From positions 1-61,850 of the forward strand of contig NZ_AMSF01000098.1 in NCBI RefSeq assembly GCF_000334915.1: 61,850 nt of DNA, in the 5' to 3' direction. This DNA comes from Dyella ginsengisoli LA-4. GTDB taxonomy: Bacteria; Pseudomonadota; Gammaproteobacteria; Xanthomonadales; Rhodanobacteraceae. How positions within the stretch are numbered: the first letter of the stretch is position 1; the number at the start of each line of letters is the position of its first letter. Under the pieces are notes generated by a model. That model saw only the letters and a list, made by a program, of their open reading frames with translations. It was not told where the DNA came from and did not search any database. The position numbers were made by a program, and so were the translations under genes. Below are positions 25,541 to 33,995 of this stretch, piece after piece.

Positions 25541-26947
25541 CTAATCCATGCTTTCGGCGTCGACCAGCACCGCCGGCACCGCATGGCGGGGGGCGCTGAA
25601 GTAATACACGGCCGCGGTGACCACCAGGCCGGCGAGCCAGGAAAGGTCGATGCCGCCGAGCACGCGCGCTGCCGGCCCGACGTAGAAATCGGCGGCGATG
25701 AAGGGCACCTGCACGACAATGCCGAGCGCGTAGGAGCCGAGCGCGGCCACGTTGTAGCGGCCGTAGATGCCACCGTCGGCGGCGAAGAACGACGGCACGT
25801 GGTATTCGCCGAATCGCACCCAGTAGTAGTCGACCAGGTTCACTGCCGTCCACGGCACCATCAGATAGAGCAGCAGCTCGGTGAAACGGCTGTAGAGCGG
25901 CAGGAAGCTCGCGGCGCCGACGGTGCCGAGCGCGACGGCGGCGAGGAAGATGGCGGTCGCGATCGGTGCCCGCGTGCGCCAGTTCGCGTGCCAGGCGGGG
26001 GCGAAGGTCTGGGCCAGGGTGATCACCGCGAGCGTGCCGCCGTAGATGCAGATCGCACCGGCAACGGCCACGCCCGGCGTGAACAGCATGACGATCGGCG
26101 TGCTGGCCTTTCCGGTCAGCGCCGAGATCGCGGCGACGACGTCGCCGCCCACGACCGCCGGCCCGATCAGGGCGCCGAAGATCATCGGCAGCACCGCGCC
26201 CAGGGTGGTGCCCCAGTACGAGGCCCAGAACGCCTGCCGCGGGCCGGTGTCGGGAGGCAGGTAGCGCGAATAATCGGAGACGTACGGGGCGTAGCCCAGC
26301 TGCCAGAACACGCCGATCGACATCATGCCGAGGAAGCCGACGACGGAGAACGAGCCGTGCGTGAGGTATTCGTGCGGCATCCGCCCCACGACCGCGAGGG
26401 CGACGTAGCAAAGCACGACCGCCATGCCGGAGATCCAGGCGATCGCGCGCGTGGCGGCATGGATCAGGTCGTGCCCGTAGATCGCCATCGCCAGGCTCAC
26501 CAGGCCGACCACGACGATGCCTTCGCGCACGCCGATCGTGGGCACGATCGCGTGCAGCGACTGGCCGCCGGTGACCAGCGCGGTCGCGCCGTAACCGACG
26601 TACATGAAGATCACCAGCGCCACTACGGCCGCCGCCCCGCGTGCGCCGAACTGGCCGCGGCTCTGCACCATCTGCGGCACGCCCAGACGCGGCCCCTGCG
26701 CGGCATGCAGCGCCATGAACAAGGTGCCGATCAGGTTGCCGAGCACGATCGCCAGGGTGCCGGCGAGGAACGATTGCCCGAATACGGTCGTCGCCAGCGC
26801 ACCGGTGACGATCGTCAGCACATTCAGGTTCGCGCCGAACCACAACGAGAACAATTGCCGCGCCTTGCCATGTCGCTCATCGAGCGGAATCGGAAAGATC
26901 GTGTGTTGTTCGATGCGACGTCGAGGCGTGCTTGTGCGGGTTTGCAT
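25541..26947 (-). CDS. NCS1 family nucleobase/cation permease
   Basis: 468 residues, about 12 membrane helices. The N-terminal motif IEQHTIFPIPLDERHGKARQLFSLWFGANLNVLTI is characteristic of the NCS1 (cytosine/purine/allantoin) permeases, as are the GxYAPYVSDYSRYLP and W-VNLVDYYWVRFGEYHVP segments. Start placed at MQTRTSTP rather than further upstream in the operator region. Divergent from an amidohydrolase-like gene, so it probably imports that enzyme's N-containing substrate. Substrate not determinable from sequence. Confidence 0.85.
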   Translation of the reverse strand: MQTRTSTPRRRIEQHTIFPIPLDERHGKARQLFSLWFGANLNVLTIVTGALATTVFGQSFLAGTLAIVLGNLIGTLFMALHAAQGPRLGVPQMVQSRGQFGARGAAAVVALVIFMYVGYGATALVTGGQSLHAIVPTIGVREGIVVVGLVSLAMAIYGHDLIHAATRAIAWISGMAVVLCYVALAVVGRMPHEYLTHGSFSVVGFLGMMSIGVFWQLGYAPYVSDYSRYLPPDTGPRQAFWASYWGTTLGAVLPMIFGALIGPAVVGGDVVAAISALTGKASTPIVMLFTPGVAVAGAICIYGGTLAVITLAQTFAPAWHANWRTRAPIATAIFLAAVALGTVGAASFLPLYSRFTELLLYLMVPWTAVNLVDYYWVRFGEYHVPSFFAADGGIYGRYNVAALGSYALGIVVQVPFIAADFYVGPAARVLGGIDLSWLAGLVVTAAVYYFSAPRHAVPAVLVDAESMD

Positions 26948-27025
26948 GGGCGTGCAAGTATTTTTCGGTTTGCGGTGTCGTGCGAAGAGAACACAAACAC
27001 ACACCAGCCACAACTAATTGTTTTT

Positions 27026-27040
27026 GTTCGCAATGCGAAC
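27026..27040. promoter_or_regulatory. palindromic operator between divergent permease and hydrolase genes
   Basis: GTTCGC-AAT-GCGAAC, a perfect 6-bp dyad with a 3-bp centre in the 111-bp gap, 19 bp before the hydrolase start. The A/T-rich tract next to it (CTAATTGTTTTT) is unusual in this GC-rich window. No regulator gene is adjacent. Confidence 0.55.
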
Positions 27041-27058
27041 GCACAGCAGGCCCCGGTG

Positions 27059-28693
27059 ATGAGCACGGATTACCCTGATTTTGGACTGGATGCGGCGCAG
27101 CGCCGCGACGCCGTGTTTACCCATCGATACGAGTATCCGGGGATGGATGGCGCCCGCGGCGAGCTGTGGTGCTACAGCGATGCATTGGCCTATGCGCCGG
27201 GCTCGCTCGTGCGGTTGATGATCAGCTCGAGCGTGGAGCGCGCGGAGCTCGAGATCGCCCGTGACGGTGCGGAACTGCGTGTCGTCCTGCAGCAATCGCT
27301 GGCGGGTCTGCGCTGGCAGCCGACGCCGGAGGACTGCTCGGTCGTGGGCTGCGGCTGGGAAAGCGCGTTCGAGTTCCGCATCGGCGAGGACTGGCCGTCC
27401 GGCGCCTACCGCGTCAGCCTGGTCGCCGCGGGCAACGATGGCGCGCCAATCCGCTCGCATCACCTGTTCATCGTCAAACCGCGTCCCGGCCCCAAGCCGC
27501 GCCGGGTCCTGCAGGTCGCCGCCACCGGCACCTGGACGGCGTACAACACCTGGGGCGGCTCGAACCACTACCGGGGCCTGACCGGACCGAATCGCGACCA
27601 GTACTCGCCGACCGTCAGCATCGAGCGACCGTGGTGCCGCGGCTTCGTCGTGCTGCCTGCGGACGCACCGCGGGTGCCGCTCGAATGCTCGCCACCGCCC
27701 GGCGCGCCCTTGCGCTATCCGCACATGGAGTGGGCCTACGCGACCGGCCATTCGACCAAATACGCGTCGGCCGGCTGGGCGAGCTACGACTCGCACTTCA
27801 TGCGCTGGGCCGAACGCGCCGGCTACGCCGTGGATCTGGTCAGCCAGCACGAACTTCACTACGAGCCCGGGTTGCTGCACGACTACGACTGCGTCGTGAT
27901 GGTCGGCCACGACGAGTACTGGAGCTGGGAAATGCGCGACGCGATCGACGCCTACGTGGATCGCGGCGGACATGTGGCGCGGTTCGCCGGCAACTTCATG
28001 TGGCAGACGCGGCTGGAGGAGGGCGGCAGGCGCCAGGTCTGCTACAAGTACCGCGCACGCGCCGAGGACCCGGTCTATCGCGAGCGCGACAACTCGCGCA
28101 CGACCGGCTCCTGGGAGGCGCCGGAGACCGGCCGGCCGGGCGCGGCCACGTTCGGTCTCAACGCCATCGACGGCCTGTATGCCGGCTGGGGTGGGTGCGC
28201 CGCACGCGGCGTGCGCGGTTTTCCCGTCTACCGGCCCGGGCACTGGGCCTTCCGTGGCACGGACCTCTCCTATGGCGACCTGCTTGGAGCCGAGGGTCAC
28301 GCATTCGGCTACGAAGTGGACGGTCTGCCCTACGTGATCCGCGATGGCCTGCCTGAGGCCCTGCCCACGGGCGGTGCGCCGGAGGGTCTCTCGATCCTGG
28401 CGCTCGGGATGTCCTCGCTGATCGAGGAACCCCGCTCGCAAGCCGACATCGACGACCGCTTCATCGGCGACGAGGAGGCGACCTACGTCGCCGGGTTGCG
28501 CTTCGGTGATGCGAGCGCGGCATCGGTCGATCGCGTCAAGCGCGGTTGCGGCATGATCGTGCACTTCACGCGCGGCGCCGGAGAAGTGTTCCACGCCGGG
28601 AGCTGCGAGTGGGTTGCGGCGCTGCTGCGCAACGATGCGATGGTCGCCCGGGTGACCTCGAACGTGCTCGACCGCTACCTCGCAGGCAGCTAG
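27059..28693 (+). CDS. N,N-dimethylformamidase large-subunit-like protein
   Basis: 544 residues. The segment TGTWTAYNTWGGSNHYRG, then YDCVVMVGHDEYWSWEMRDAIDAYVDRGGHVARFAGNFMWQTR (about 275-325), is typical of the C-terminal domain of DmfA2, the iron-dependent large subunit of N,N-dimethylformamidase. It is shorter than DmfA2 (about 760) and no small-subunit gene is next to it, so the substrate may differ. Divergent from an NCS1 permease, which suggests uptake plus hydrolysis of a nitrogen compound. Confidence 0.75.
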   Translation: MSTDYPDFGLDAAQRRDAVFTHRYEYPGMDGARGELWCYSDALAYAPGSLVRLMISSSVERAELEIARDGAELRVVLQQSLAGLRWQPTPEDCSVVGCGWESAFEFRIGEDWPSGAYRVSLVAAGNDGAPIRSHHLFIVKPRPGPKPRRVLQVAATGTWTAYNTWGGSNHYRGLTGPNRDQYSPTVSIERPWCRGFVVLPADAPRVPLECSPPPGAPLRYPHMEWAYATGHSTKYASAGWASYDSHFMRWAERAGYAVDLVSQHELHYEPGLLHDYDCVVMVGHDEYWSWEMRDAIDAYVDRGGHVARFAGNFMWQTRLEEGGRRQVCYKYRARAEDPVYRERDNSRTTGSWEAPETGRPGAATFGLNAIDGLYAGWGGCAARGVRGFPVYRPGHWAFRGTDLSYGDLLGAEGHAFGYEVDGLPYVIRDGLPEALPTGGAPEGLSILALGMSSLIEEPRSQADIDDRFIGDEEATYVAGLRFGDASAASVDRVKRGCGMIVHFTRGAGEVFHAGSCEWVAALLRNDAMVARVTSNVLDRYLAGS

Positions 28694-28741
28694 ATTCCGC
28701 GCGGAGGTCGCGAAGGACACCTAGACGCGGCAGGACTTCGG

Positions 28742-28771
28742 AAAAAAAAGCCCCGCAGCGAGCTGCGGGGC
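28742..28771 (-). terminator. Rho-independent terminator of the H-NS-like gene
   Basis: 9-bp GC stem GCCCCGCAG/CTGCGGGGC with loop CGAG, followed on the minus strand by eight Ts. Classic intrinsic terminator, 23 bp after the H-NS-like stop. Confidence 0.9.
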
Positions 28772-28794
28772 CTGGCTTCCAGCGGAGGCGGCGC

Positions 28795-29205
28795 TTACTT
28801 CTTCTTCGCCGCCTTCTTCGCCGGAGCCTTCCTGACGGCCTTCTTGGCCGCTTTCCTGGCCGGCGCGGCCTTCGGCGCGGCACCGGCAATGAGCAGGCTT
28901 TCCGCCGTGACGCCCTTCTTCTTCAGGGCCTCGGAGAACCACACCGGACGCTTGCCGCGGCCCGACCAGGTCTGCGCGGCGTTGTCCGGGTTGCGATATT
29001 TCGGTGCGACGACGGCCTTGGCGCCCTTGCCGCCGCGCCGGGGGTAGACCTCGTCGATGCTCAGGCCGGCGCTCTTGAGAAGCGCGTCAATCTTGGTGCG
29101 GACCTCCTGGGCCTTGTTCTTGCGGGCAGATTCCATCTGCGCCTCGGCGTTCTTGATGAGCGCCTGGAGTTCAGCGGGGGAGAGCGAGTCGAGATTGATA
29201 GCCAT
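28795..29205 (-). CDS. H-NS family DNA-binding protein with histone H1-like tail
   Basis: 136 residues: N-terminal coiled-coil (LSPAELQALIKNAEAQMESARK), then the H-NS DNA-binding motif KYRNPDNAAQTWSGRGKRPVWFSEALKKKG, then a tail of Ala/Lys repeats (KAAKKAVRKAPAKKAAKKK). H-NS silences AT-rich foreign DNA; the tail resembles eukaryotic linker histone tails and is longer than in E. coli. Own terminator downstream. Confidence 0.9.
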   Translation of the reverse strand: MAINLDSLSPAELQALIKNAEAQMESARKNKAQEVRTKIDALLKSAGLSIDEVYPRRGGKGAKAVVAPKYRNPDNAAQTWSGRGKRPVWFSEALKKKGVTAESLLIAGAAPKAAPARKAAKKAVRKAPAKKAAKKK

Positions 29206-29288
29206 GTTTTTCCTCGGGAGTCGAGCCAGCAAATCATTCTTCCGCGATCAGGCGATGCCTCGTCCGCCCGCGATCGCCTGTTACGGGA

Positions 29289-29318
29289 TTGCCTGCGCGG
29301 ACTGCGCCGCGCAGGCAA
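29289..29318. terminator. hairpin downstream of the HU-like gene
   Basis: 11-bp perfect stem TTGCCTGCGCG/CGCGCAGGCAA with loop GACTGCGC, 9 bp beyond the HU-like stop on the minus strand. It lacks a T run, so efficiency is uncertain. Confidence 0.5.
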
Positions 29319-29327
29319 CCGGACGGC

Positions 29328-29711
29328 TTAGAGTGCCGCGTCCTTGAGCTTCTTGAGCGGCCGCACCTTCACCTTCACGGAGGCCGGCTTGGCGGCGAAC
29401 ACCTGTTCCTCGCCGGTGAAGGGGTTCTTGCCCTTGCGCTTCGGCTTGGCCGGAACCTTCACCGCGTTGATCTTGAACAGGCCGGGGAGGGTGAAGTTGC
29501 CTGCACCCTTCTTGTGCACCGCGCCGAGCACCGTGTGCTCGAGGGCGGCGAGCACGGCCTTGACGTGCTTCGCCTCGACGCTGGCCTGCTCGGCCAGGTG
29601 CGCGATCAGCGCCGACTTGCTCATCGCGTCCTTGATCGGCTTGATGGTGGGAGCCGCCTTCGGGGCGGCCTTGGCTTTGGTGGTCTTCTTGGCAGTGGTC
29701 TTGGTGGCCAT
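29328..29711 (-). CDS. HU/IHF family DNA-binding protein with basic N-terminal tail
   Basis: 127 residues. A Lys/Ala/Thr-rich N-terminal extension of about 30 residues precedes a complete HU fold: MSKSALIAHLAEQASVEAKHVKAVLAALE, GAGNFTLPGLFKINAVKVPAKPKRKGKNPFTGEEQVFAAKPASVKVKVRPLKKLKDA. Tailed HU proteins are known in Xanthomonadales and related groups. Transcribed in the same direction as the H-NS-like gene, 122 bp before it. Confidence 0.92.
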   Translation of the reverse strand: MATKTTAKKTTKAKAAPKAAPTIKPIKDAMSKSALIAHLAEQASVEAKHVKAVLAALEHTVLGAVHKKGAGNFTLPGLFKINAVKVPAKPKRKGKNPFTGEEQVFAAKPASVKVKVRPLKKLKDAAL

Positions 29712-30313
29712 GATCTTCGGTCTCATGCAATGCACCGCCCCTCATGGAGCGATGGCCGTTTGGCCCGCCAAATCTACGTGGTTACGGCGTTTCAGGCCAC
29801 TTTCGGTGACAACGAGCCGTCGAGGCGACCGGAAATGGCGGCGATGTCATCGAAGACGAACCGCCCTTCAACCCGCACGTTGACCGCCCGGGCGCTCTTG
29901 CCCCACACCAGGGAATACGCGATCAGCGGCACCCGCAAAAAGGCGGCCTGCCACGTATCGGCGCCGCGGCAGCACGCCACGCTGCAAGGACGCCGACATC
30001 GCTCTGGATCCCGCCCTGGCCGCGCGTCGCGACACTTTCAACCCCGCCGCGTCGCCGCTGGCCGCGCCGTCGGCCGGCATGCCCAGGGGCACGCACGGGT
30101 CGCGCCGGTGCACCGCATGCTGGCGGAAAGCATCGATCCGGCGCATGAGCAGCGGCGCTGCCCGAAAGCCTGCCGCGCCGATGCTGGCATTCTTCCGGTA
30201 TGCGCAAGAGTGTCTGCCGGGCGTCGGCTATTCGTTTGGCAACGCATGAAGCGTAGCGTTACCGGCGAATCGGTCCGGGCGCACCGCCCGGTCATCACGC
30301 AGGAGTACGTTAC
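29712..30313. other. intergenic region, no supported gene
   Basis: 602 bp between the HU-like start and the VOC gene. A 62-codon minus-strand frame at 29792-29980 has no ribosome site or recognisable family. The HU promoter should be near 29712-29800. Nothing else seen apart from an AGGAG site at 30301-30305 belonging to the VOC gene. Confidence 0.4.
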
Positions 30314-30724
30314 GTGGCAGAGGCGAATCCCTACACCCTGGGTGTCGACCACGTCGGCCTCACCGTGAGCGACATCGAGCGCTCCCGCCGCTTTTTCGTC
30401 GAGTGCCTGGGTTGGACGGTGGTGGGCGGAAATCCCGCGTACCCGGCCGTCTTCGTATCGGACGGCACCACGCGGTTGACGTTGTGGCAGGCCGACCCCG
30501 GCCACGCCGCGTTCGACCGGCGCCGCAACGTCGGCCTGCATCACCTGGCCCTGAAGATCGCGGACCTCGACATCCTTTCGGATCTCCACGCGCGGGTGTC
30601 GGCCTGGCCGGATGTCGTGGTCGAGTTTGCCCCCGAGCCGGTAGGCAAGGGGCCAAGGGTGCACTGCATGATCCGCGAGCCCGGTGGCGCGCGCATCGAG
30701 CTGGTCTGCACGCCGTCGGGATGA
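30314..30724 (+). CDS. VOC family (glyoxalase/dioxygenase fold) protein
   Basis: 136 residues, GTG start 8 nt after AGGAG. Vicinal-oxygen-chelate fold: LGVDHVGLTVSDIERSRRFFVECLGW at the N-terminus, RNVGLHHLALKIADLDIL in the middle and REPGGARIELV at the end. Metal ligands probably His12, His70 and Glu near the C-terminus. Substrate unknown. 73 bp before the acetolactate-synthase-like gene and in the same direction. Confidence 0.88.
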   Translation: MAEANPYTLGVDHVGLTVSDIERSRRFFVECLGWTVVGGNPAYPAVFVSDGTTRLTLWQADPGHAAFDRRRNVGLHHLALKIADLDILSDLHARVSAWPDVVVEFAPEPVGKGPRVHCMIREPGGARIELVCTPSG

Positions 30725-30797
30725 AAGCCCATGCCGGGATCCCGGCGGCGGCTTGCAGGAGGCGCACCGGATCGCCCGGCTACCCTGGAGATAGGTC

Positions 30798-32444
30798 ATG
30801 TTGAAAGCTTCGGATCTGTTCGTCGCCGCGCTCGAGAACGAGGGCGTGGAGCGCATCTTCGGCATCCCCGGAGAGGAAAACCTCGACCTGGTCGAGTCCA
30901 TTCGCAAGTCGTCGATCCAGCTGGTGCTGACCCGGCACGAACAGGCGGCGGCCTTCATGGCGGCGACCTACGGCCGGCTCACCGGCAAGCCCGGGGTGTG
31001 CATCACCACGCTCGGGCCCGGTGCGCTGAACCTGGCGACGGGGGCCGGATACGCGCTCCTCGGCGCGATGCCGATGATCATGATCACCGGCCAGAAGGCG
31101 ATCCGCTCATCACGGCAGGCGCGGTTCCAGATCGTCGACGTGATCGCCACGATGCGGCCGCTGACCAAGCTGTCGCGCCAGATCGTCTCGCCCACCATGA
31201 TTCCGGCGATGGTGCGCGAGGCGTTCCGCGTCGCCGCGGAGGAACGGCCCGGGCCGGTGCTGCTGGAACTGCCCGAGGACATCGCCGCGGAGTCCTGCGA
31301 AGAGACCGCGCTGATCCCGGCGCATCCGATCGAGCTGCCCGTGGCGAGCGCCGAATCCATCGAGCGCGCCGCGCAGCTGATCATGCAGGCGCAGGCCCCG
31401 CTGCTGATGCTGGGCGCGGCGGCGTCGCGTCCGCGCTCCTCGTCCGATCTGGCAACGTTCGTCCTGCGCACCGGCATCCCGTACTTCACCACGCAGATGG
31501 GCAAGGGCACGGTGCCGGGCGGCACCGCGCTGTACATGGGCACCGCGGCGCTTTCCGAACGCGACTACGTGCACGAGGCGATCGAGCGGGCGGACCTGAT
31601 CGTCACCATCGGTCACGACACGGTCGAGAAGCCGCCGTTCCTGATGGGCGCCAAGGGGCCGCAGGTGGTGCACATCGGCTACGAGCCCGCGCATGTCGAG
31701 CAGGTCTACTTCCCCCAGGCCGAGGTGGTCGGCGACCTGGGACCGTCGCTGCGGCAACTTGCCGATCGCGTCGAAGGACACATCCCGCACGCCCGGGCAC
31801 TGCTGCCGCTGCGCGAGGGGATCCTGAGCCGGGTCGCCGCGCGCGCCACCGAGGACCGCTTCACGCCGCAGCGGCTGGTGCACGACGTGCGCGAGGTGAT
31901 GCCGGCCGATGGCATCCTCGCCCTCGACAACGGCATGTACAAGATCTGGTTCGCGCGCAACTACCGCACGCAGGTCGCCAACACGCTCCTGCTCGACAAC
32001 GCACTGGCCACCATGGGCGCGGGCCTGCCCTCAGCCATCATGGCCGCGATGCTGTATCCCGGGCGCCGGGTGATGGCCGTGTGCGGCGACGGCGGCTTCA
32101 TGATGAACAGCCAGGAGCTGGAGACCGCCGTCCGGCTCAAGCTCAACCTGGTGGTGCTGGTCATCGAGGACCGTGCCTTCGGCATGATCCGCTGGAAGCA
32201 GGCGGTCGATGCGTTCCCCGATTACGGCATGACCTTCGACAACCCGGACTTCGTGACCTATGCGAAGGCTTACGGTGCGACCGGCACCCGGGTGGAGACG
32301 GTCGGCGCATTGCGCTCCACGCTGGAAAAGGCGTTCACCGATGGCGGCGTGCAGCTCGTGGTGGTGCCCATCGACTACTCGGAAAACAAGCGCGTGCTGG
32401 TCGACGAGCTGCAGCAGCGCCTGCCCATCCAGAAGGAGGACTGA
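30798..32444 (+). CDS. acetolactate synthase-like ThDP enzyme
   Basis: 548 residues. N-terminal pyrimidine-binding domain with FGIPGEENLDLVESI and the catalytic Glu in LTRHEQAAAFMAATYGRLTGKPGVCITTLGPGA; C-terminal ThDP motif GDGGFMMNSQELETAVRLKLNLVVLVIED. Closest in type to catabolic acetolactate synthase large subunits; no regulatory small subunit gene is adjacent. GGAGA ribosome site upstream. It is 2 bp before an aldehyde dehydrogenase, which hints at a 2-oxoacid-to-acid route rather than amino-acid synthesis (inference). Confidence 0.85.
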   Translation: MLKASDLFVAALENEGVERIFGIPGEENLDLVESIRKSSIQLVLTRHEQAAAFMAATYGRLTGKPGVCITTLGPGALNLATGAGYALLGAMPMIMITGQKAIRSSRQARFQIVDVIATMRPLTKLSRQIVSPTMIPAMVREAFRVAAEERPGPVLLELPEDIAAESCEETALIPAHPIELPVASAESIERAAQLIMQAQAPLLMLGAAASRPRSSSDLATFVLRTGIPYFTTQMGKGTVPGGTALYMGTAALSERDYVHEAIERADLIVTIGHDTVEKPPFLMGAKGPQVVHIGYEPAHVEQVYFPQAEVVGDLGPSLRQLADRVEGHIPHARALLPLREGILSRVAARATEDRFTPQRLVHDVREVMPADGILALDNGMYKIWFARNYRTQVANTLLLDNALATMGAGLPSAIMAAMLYPGRRVMAVCGDGGFMMNSQELETAVRLKLNLVVLVIEDRAFGMIRWKQAVDAFPDYGMTFDNPDFVTYAKAYGATGTRVETVGALRSTLEKAFTDGGVQLVVVPIDYSENKRVLVDELQQRLPIQKED

Positions 32445-32446
32445 TC

Positions 32447-33838
32447 ATGACCCGTCCACTGCAGGTCGTGCAGGCATTCGACCGTACCCTCATTGCCGAG
32501 CTGCCCGTCGACGATGCCGCCGCCCTCGAGGCCAAGCTCGCCTCGGCCAGCCGCATGCTGGCCGACCGCGACGCGTGGCTGAAGCCCCATCAACGCAGCG
32601 CCGTCCTCCTGCGTGCGGCGACCCTGCTGGAAACGCGGCAGGACCACTTCACCCGGCTGATCGCCCGCGAAGGCGGCAAGCCGTGGCCGGATGCGGCGGT
32701 GGAAGTGATCCGGGCCGTCGACGGATTGCGCAACGCGGCCGAGGCGATCCGGACCTTCGCCGGTCGCGAGATCCCGATGGGCCTGACGCCGGCCAGCGAA
32801 GGGCGCTGGGCCTTCACCACCAAGGAACCGATCGGGGTGGTCGCGGCCATCTCCGCGTTCAATCACCCACTGAACCTCATCGTCCACCAGGTGGCACCGG
32901 CGATCGCCGTCGGCTCGCCGGTCATCGTCAAGCCGGCGGCCGTCACTCCCCTGTCGTGTCTCGGCCTGGTCGACCTGCTGCGCGAGGCCGGGCTGGACGA
33001 GGCGTGGTGCCAGACCTTCATCACCGACGACAACGCGCTGGCCGAGCGTCTGGCCACCGATCCGCGGGTGGCCTTCCTCAGCTTCATCGGTTCGGCCAAG
33101 GTCGGCTGGTACCTGCGCAGCAAGCTGCCTGCCGGGACGCGCTGCGCGCTCGAGCATGGCGGCGCCGCGCCGGTCATCGTCGATCGCAGCGCGCCGCTCG
33201 ATACGATCATCGAGCCGATCGTGAAGGGCGGTTACTACCACGCCGGCCAAGTCTGCGTGTCCACCCAGCGCATCTTCGTGCATGCGGATATCGCGGACGG
33301 CTTCATCGAGCGGCTGGCCGCCCGTGTCCAGGCGCTGCGGGTGGGCGACCCGTTGCTCGAGCACACCGAGATGGGTCCGCTGATCGCCCCGCGCGAAGCG
33401 GATCGCGTGCTGTCGTGGACGGAGGAAGCGGTGGCCGCCGGCGCGACGATCGTCGGTGGCGGGCGCCTCTCCGAAACCACGCTCGCTCCCGCCGTGCTGC
33501 TCGACCCACCGACCGAGGCGAAGGTGTCGCAGCTGGAGATATTCGGCCCGGTCACCTGCGTCTACCGCTACCGCGATCTCGATCAGGCGATCGATGCCGC
33601 CAACGCGCTGCCGTTCGCCTTCCAGGCCAGCGTGTTCTCCTCCGACATCGCTCCGGCGCTGCGCGCCGCCCGGCGCCTGGATGCGTCCACGGTGCTGGTC
33701 AACGACCACACGGCGTTCCGCACCGACTGGATGCCGTTCGCCGGTCGCCGGCAATCGGGCTACGGCGTGGGCGGCATCCCGTATTCGATGGAAGACATGT
33801 CCCAGGACAAGATGGTCGTCCTGCGCCACGGAGATTGA
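32447..33838 (+). CDS. NAD(P)-dependent aldehyde dehydrogenase
   Basis: 463 residues. Motifs: SAFNHPLNLIVHQVAPAIAVGSPVIVKPA (cofactor binding), SFIGSAKVGW, catalytic Glu in LEHGGAAPVIV and catalytic Cys in AGQVCVSTQRIFVH; C-terminal EIFGPVTCVYRY. Subfamily resembles succinate-semialdehyde/glyceraldehyde-type dehydrogenases. AAGGAGGA ribosome site overlaps the end of the upstream gene; clearly co-transcribed with it. Confidence 0.92.
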   Translation: MTRPLQVVQAFDRTLIAELPVDDAAALEAKLASASRMLADRDAWLKPHQRSAVLLRAATLLETRQDHFTRLIAREGGKPWPDAAVEVIRAVDGLRNAAEAIRTFAGREIPMGLTPASEGRWAFTTKEPIGVVAAISAFNHPLNLIVHQVAPAIAVGSPVIVKPAAVTPLSCLGLVDLLREAGLDEAWCQTFITDDNALAERLATDPRVAFLSFIGSAKVGWYLRSKLPAGTRCALEHGGAAPVIVDRSAPLDTIIEPIVKGGYYHAGQVCVSTQRIFVHADIADGFIERLAARVQALRVGDPLLEHTEMGPLIAPREADRVLSWTEEAVAAGATIVGGGRLSETTLAPAVLLDPPTEAKVSQLEIFGPVTCVYRYRDLDQAIDAANALPFAFQASVFSSDIAPALRAARRLDASTVLVNDHTAFRTDWMPFAGRRQSGYGVGGIPYSMEDMSQDKMVVLRHGD

Positions 33839-33995
33839 TGGCCGACCCTGTGGGCCGGAGGAGTCGACGCAGGGCGCCGCTTCCCGGGCGTCCCTCGTCG
33901 CGCGCCGGCGCTGCATGCGCACTCCGGAGCCGCCTTGAATTCCGCCCGGAGCCTGGTGACCGATGCGACCAACCACGGCCGCATCGGTCACCGGA

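Noticed and set aside
29792-29980. 62-codon minus-strand frame in the gap before the VOC gene
   Set aside because: No ribosome site, no family resemblance, and overlapping frames on both strands look equally plausible.
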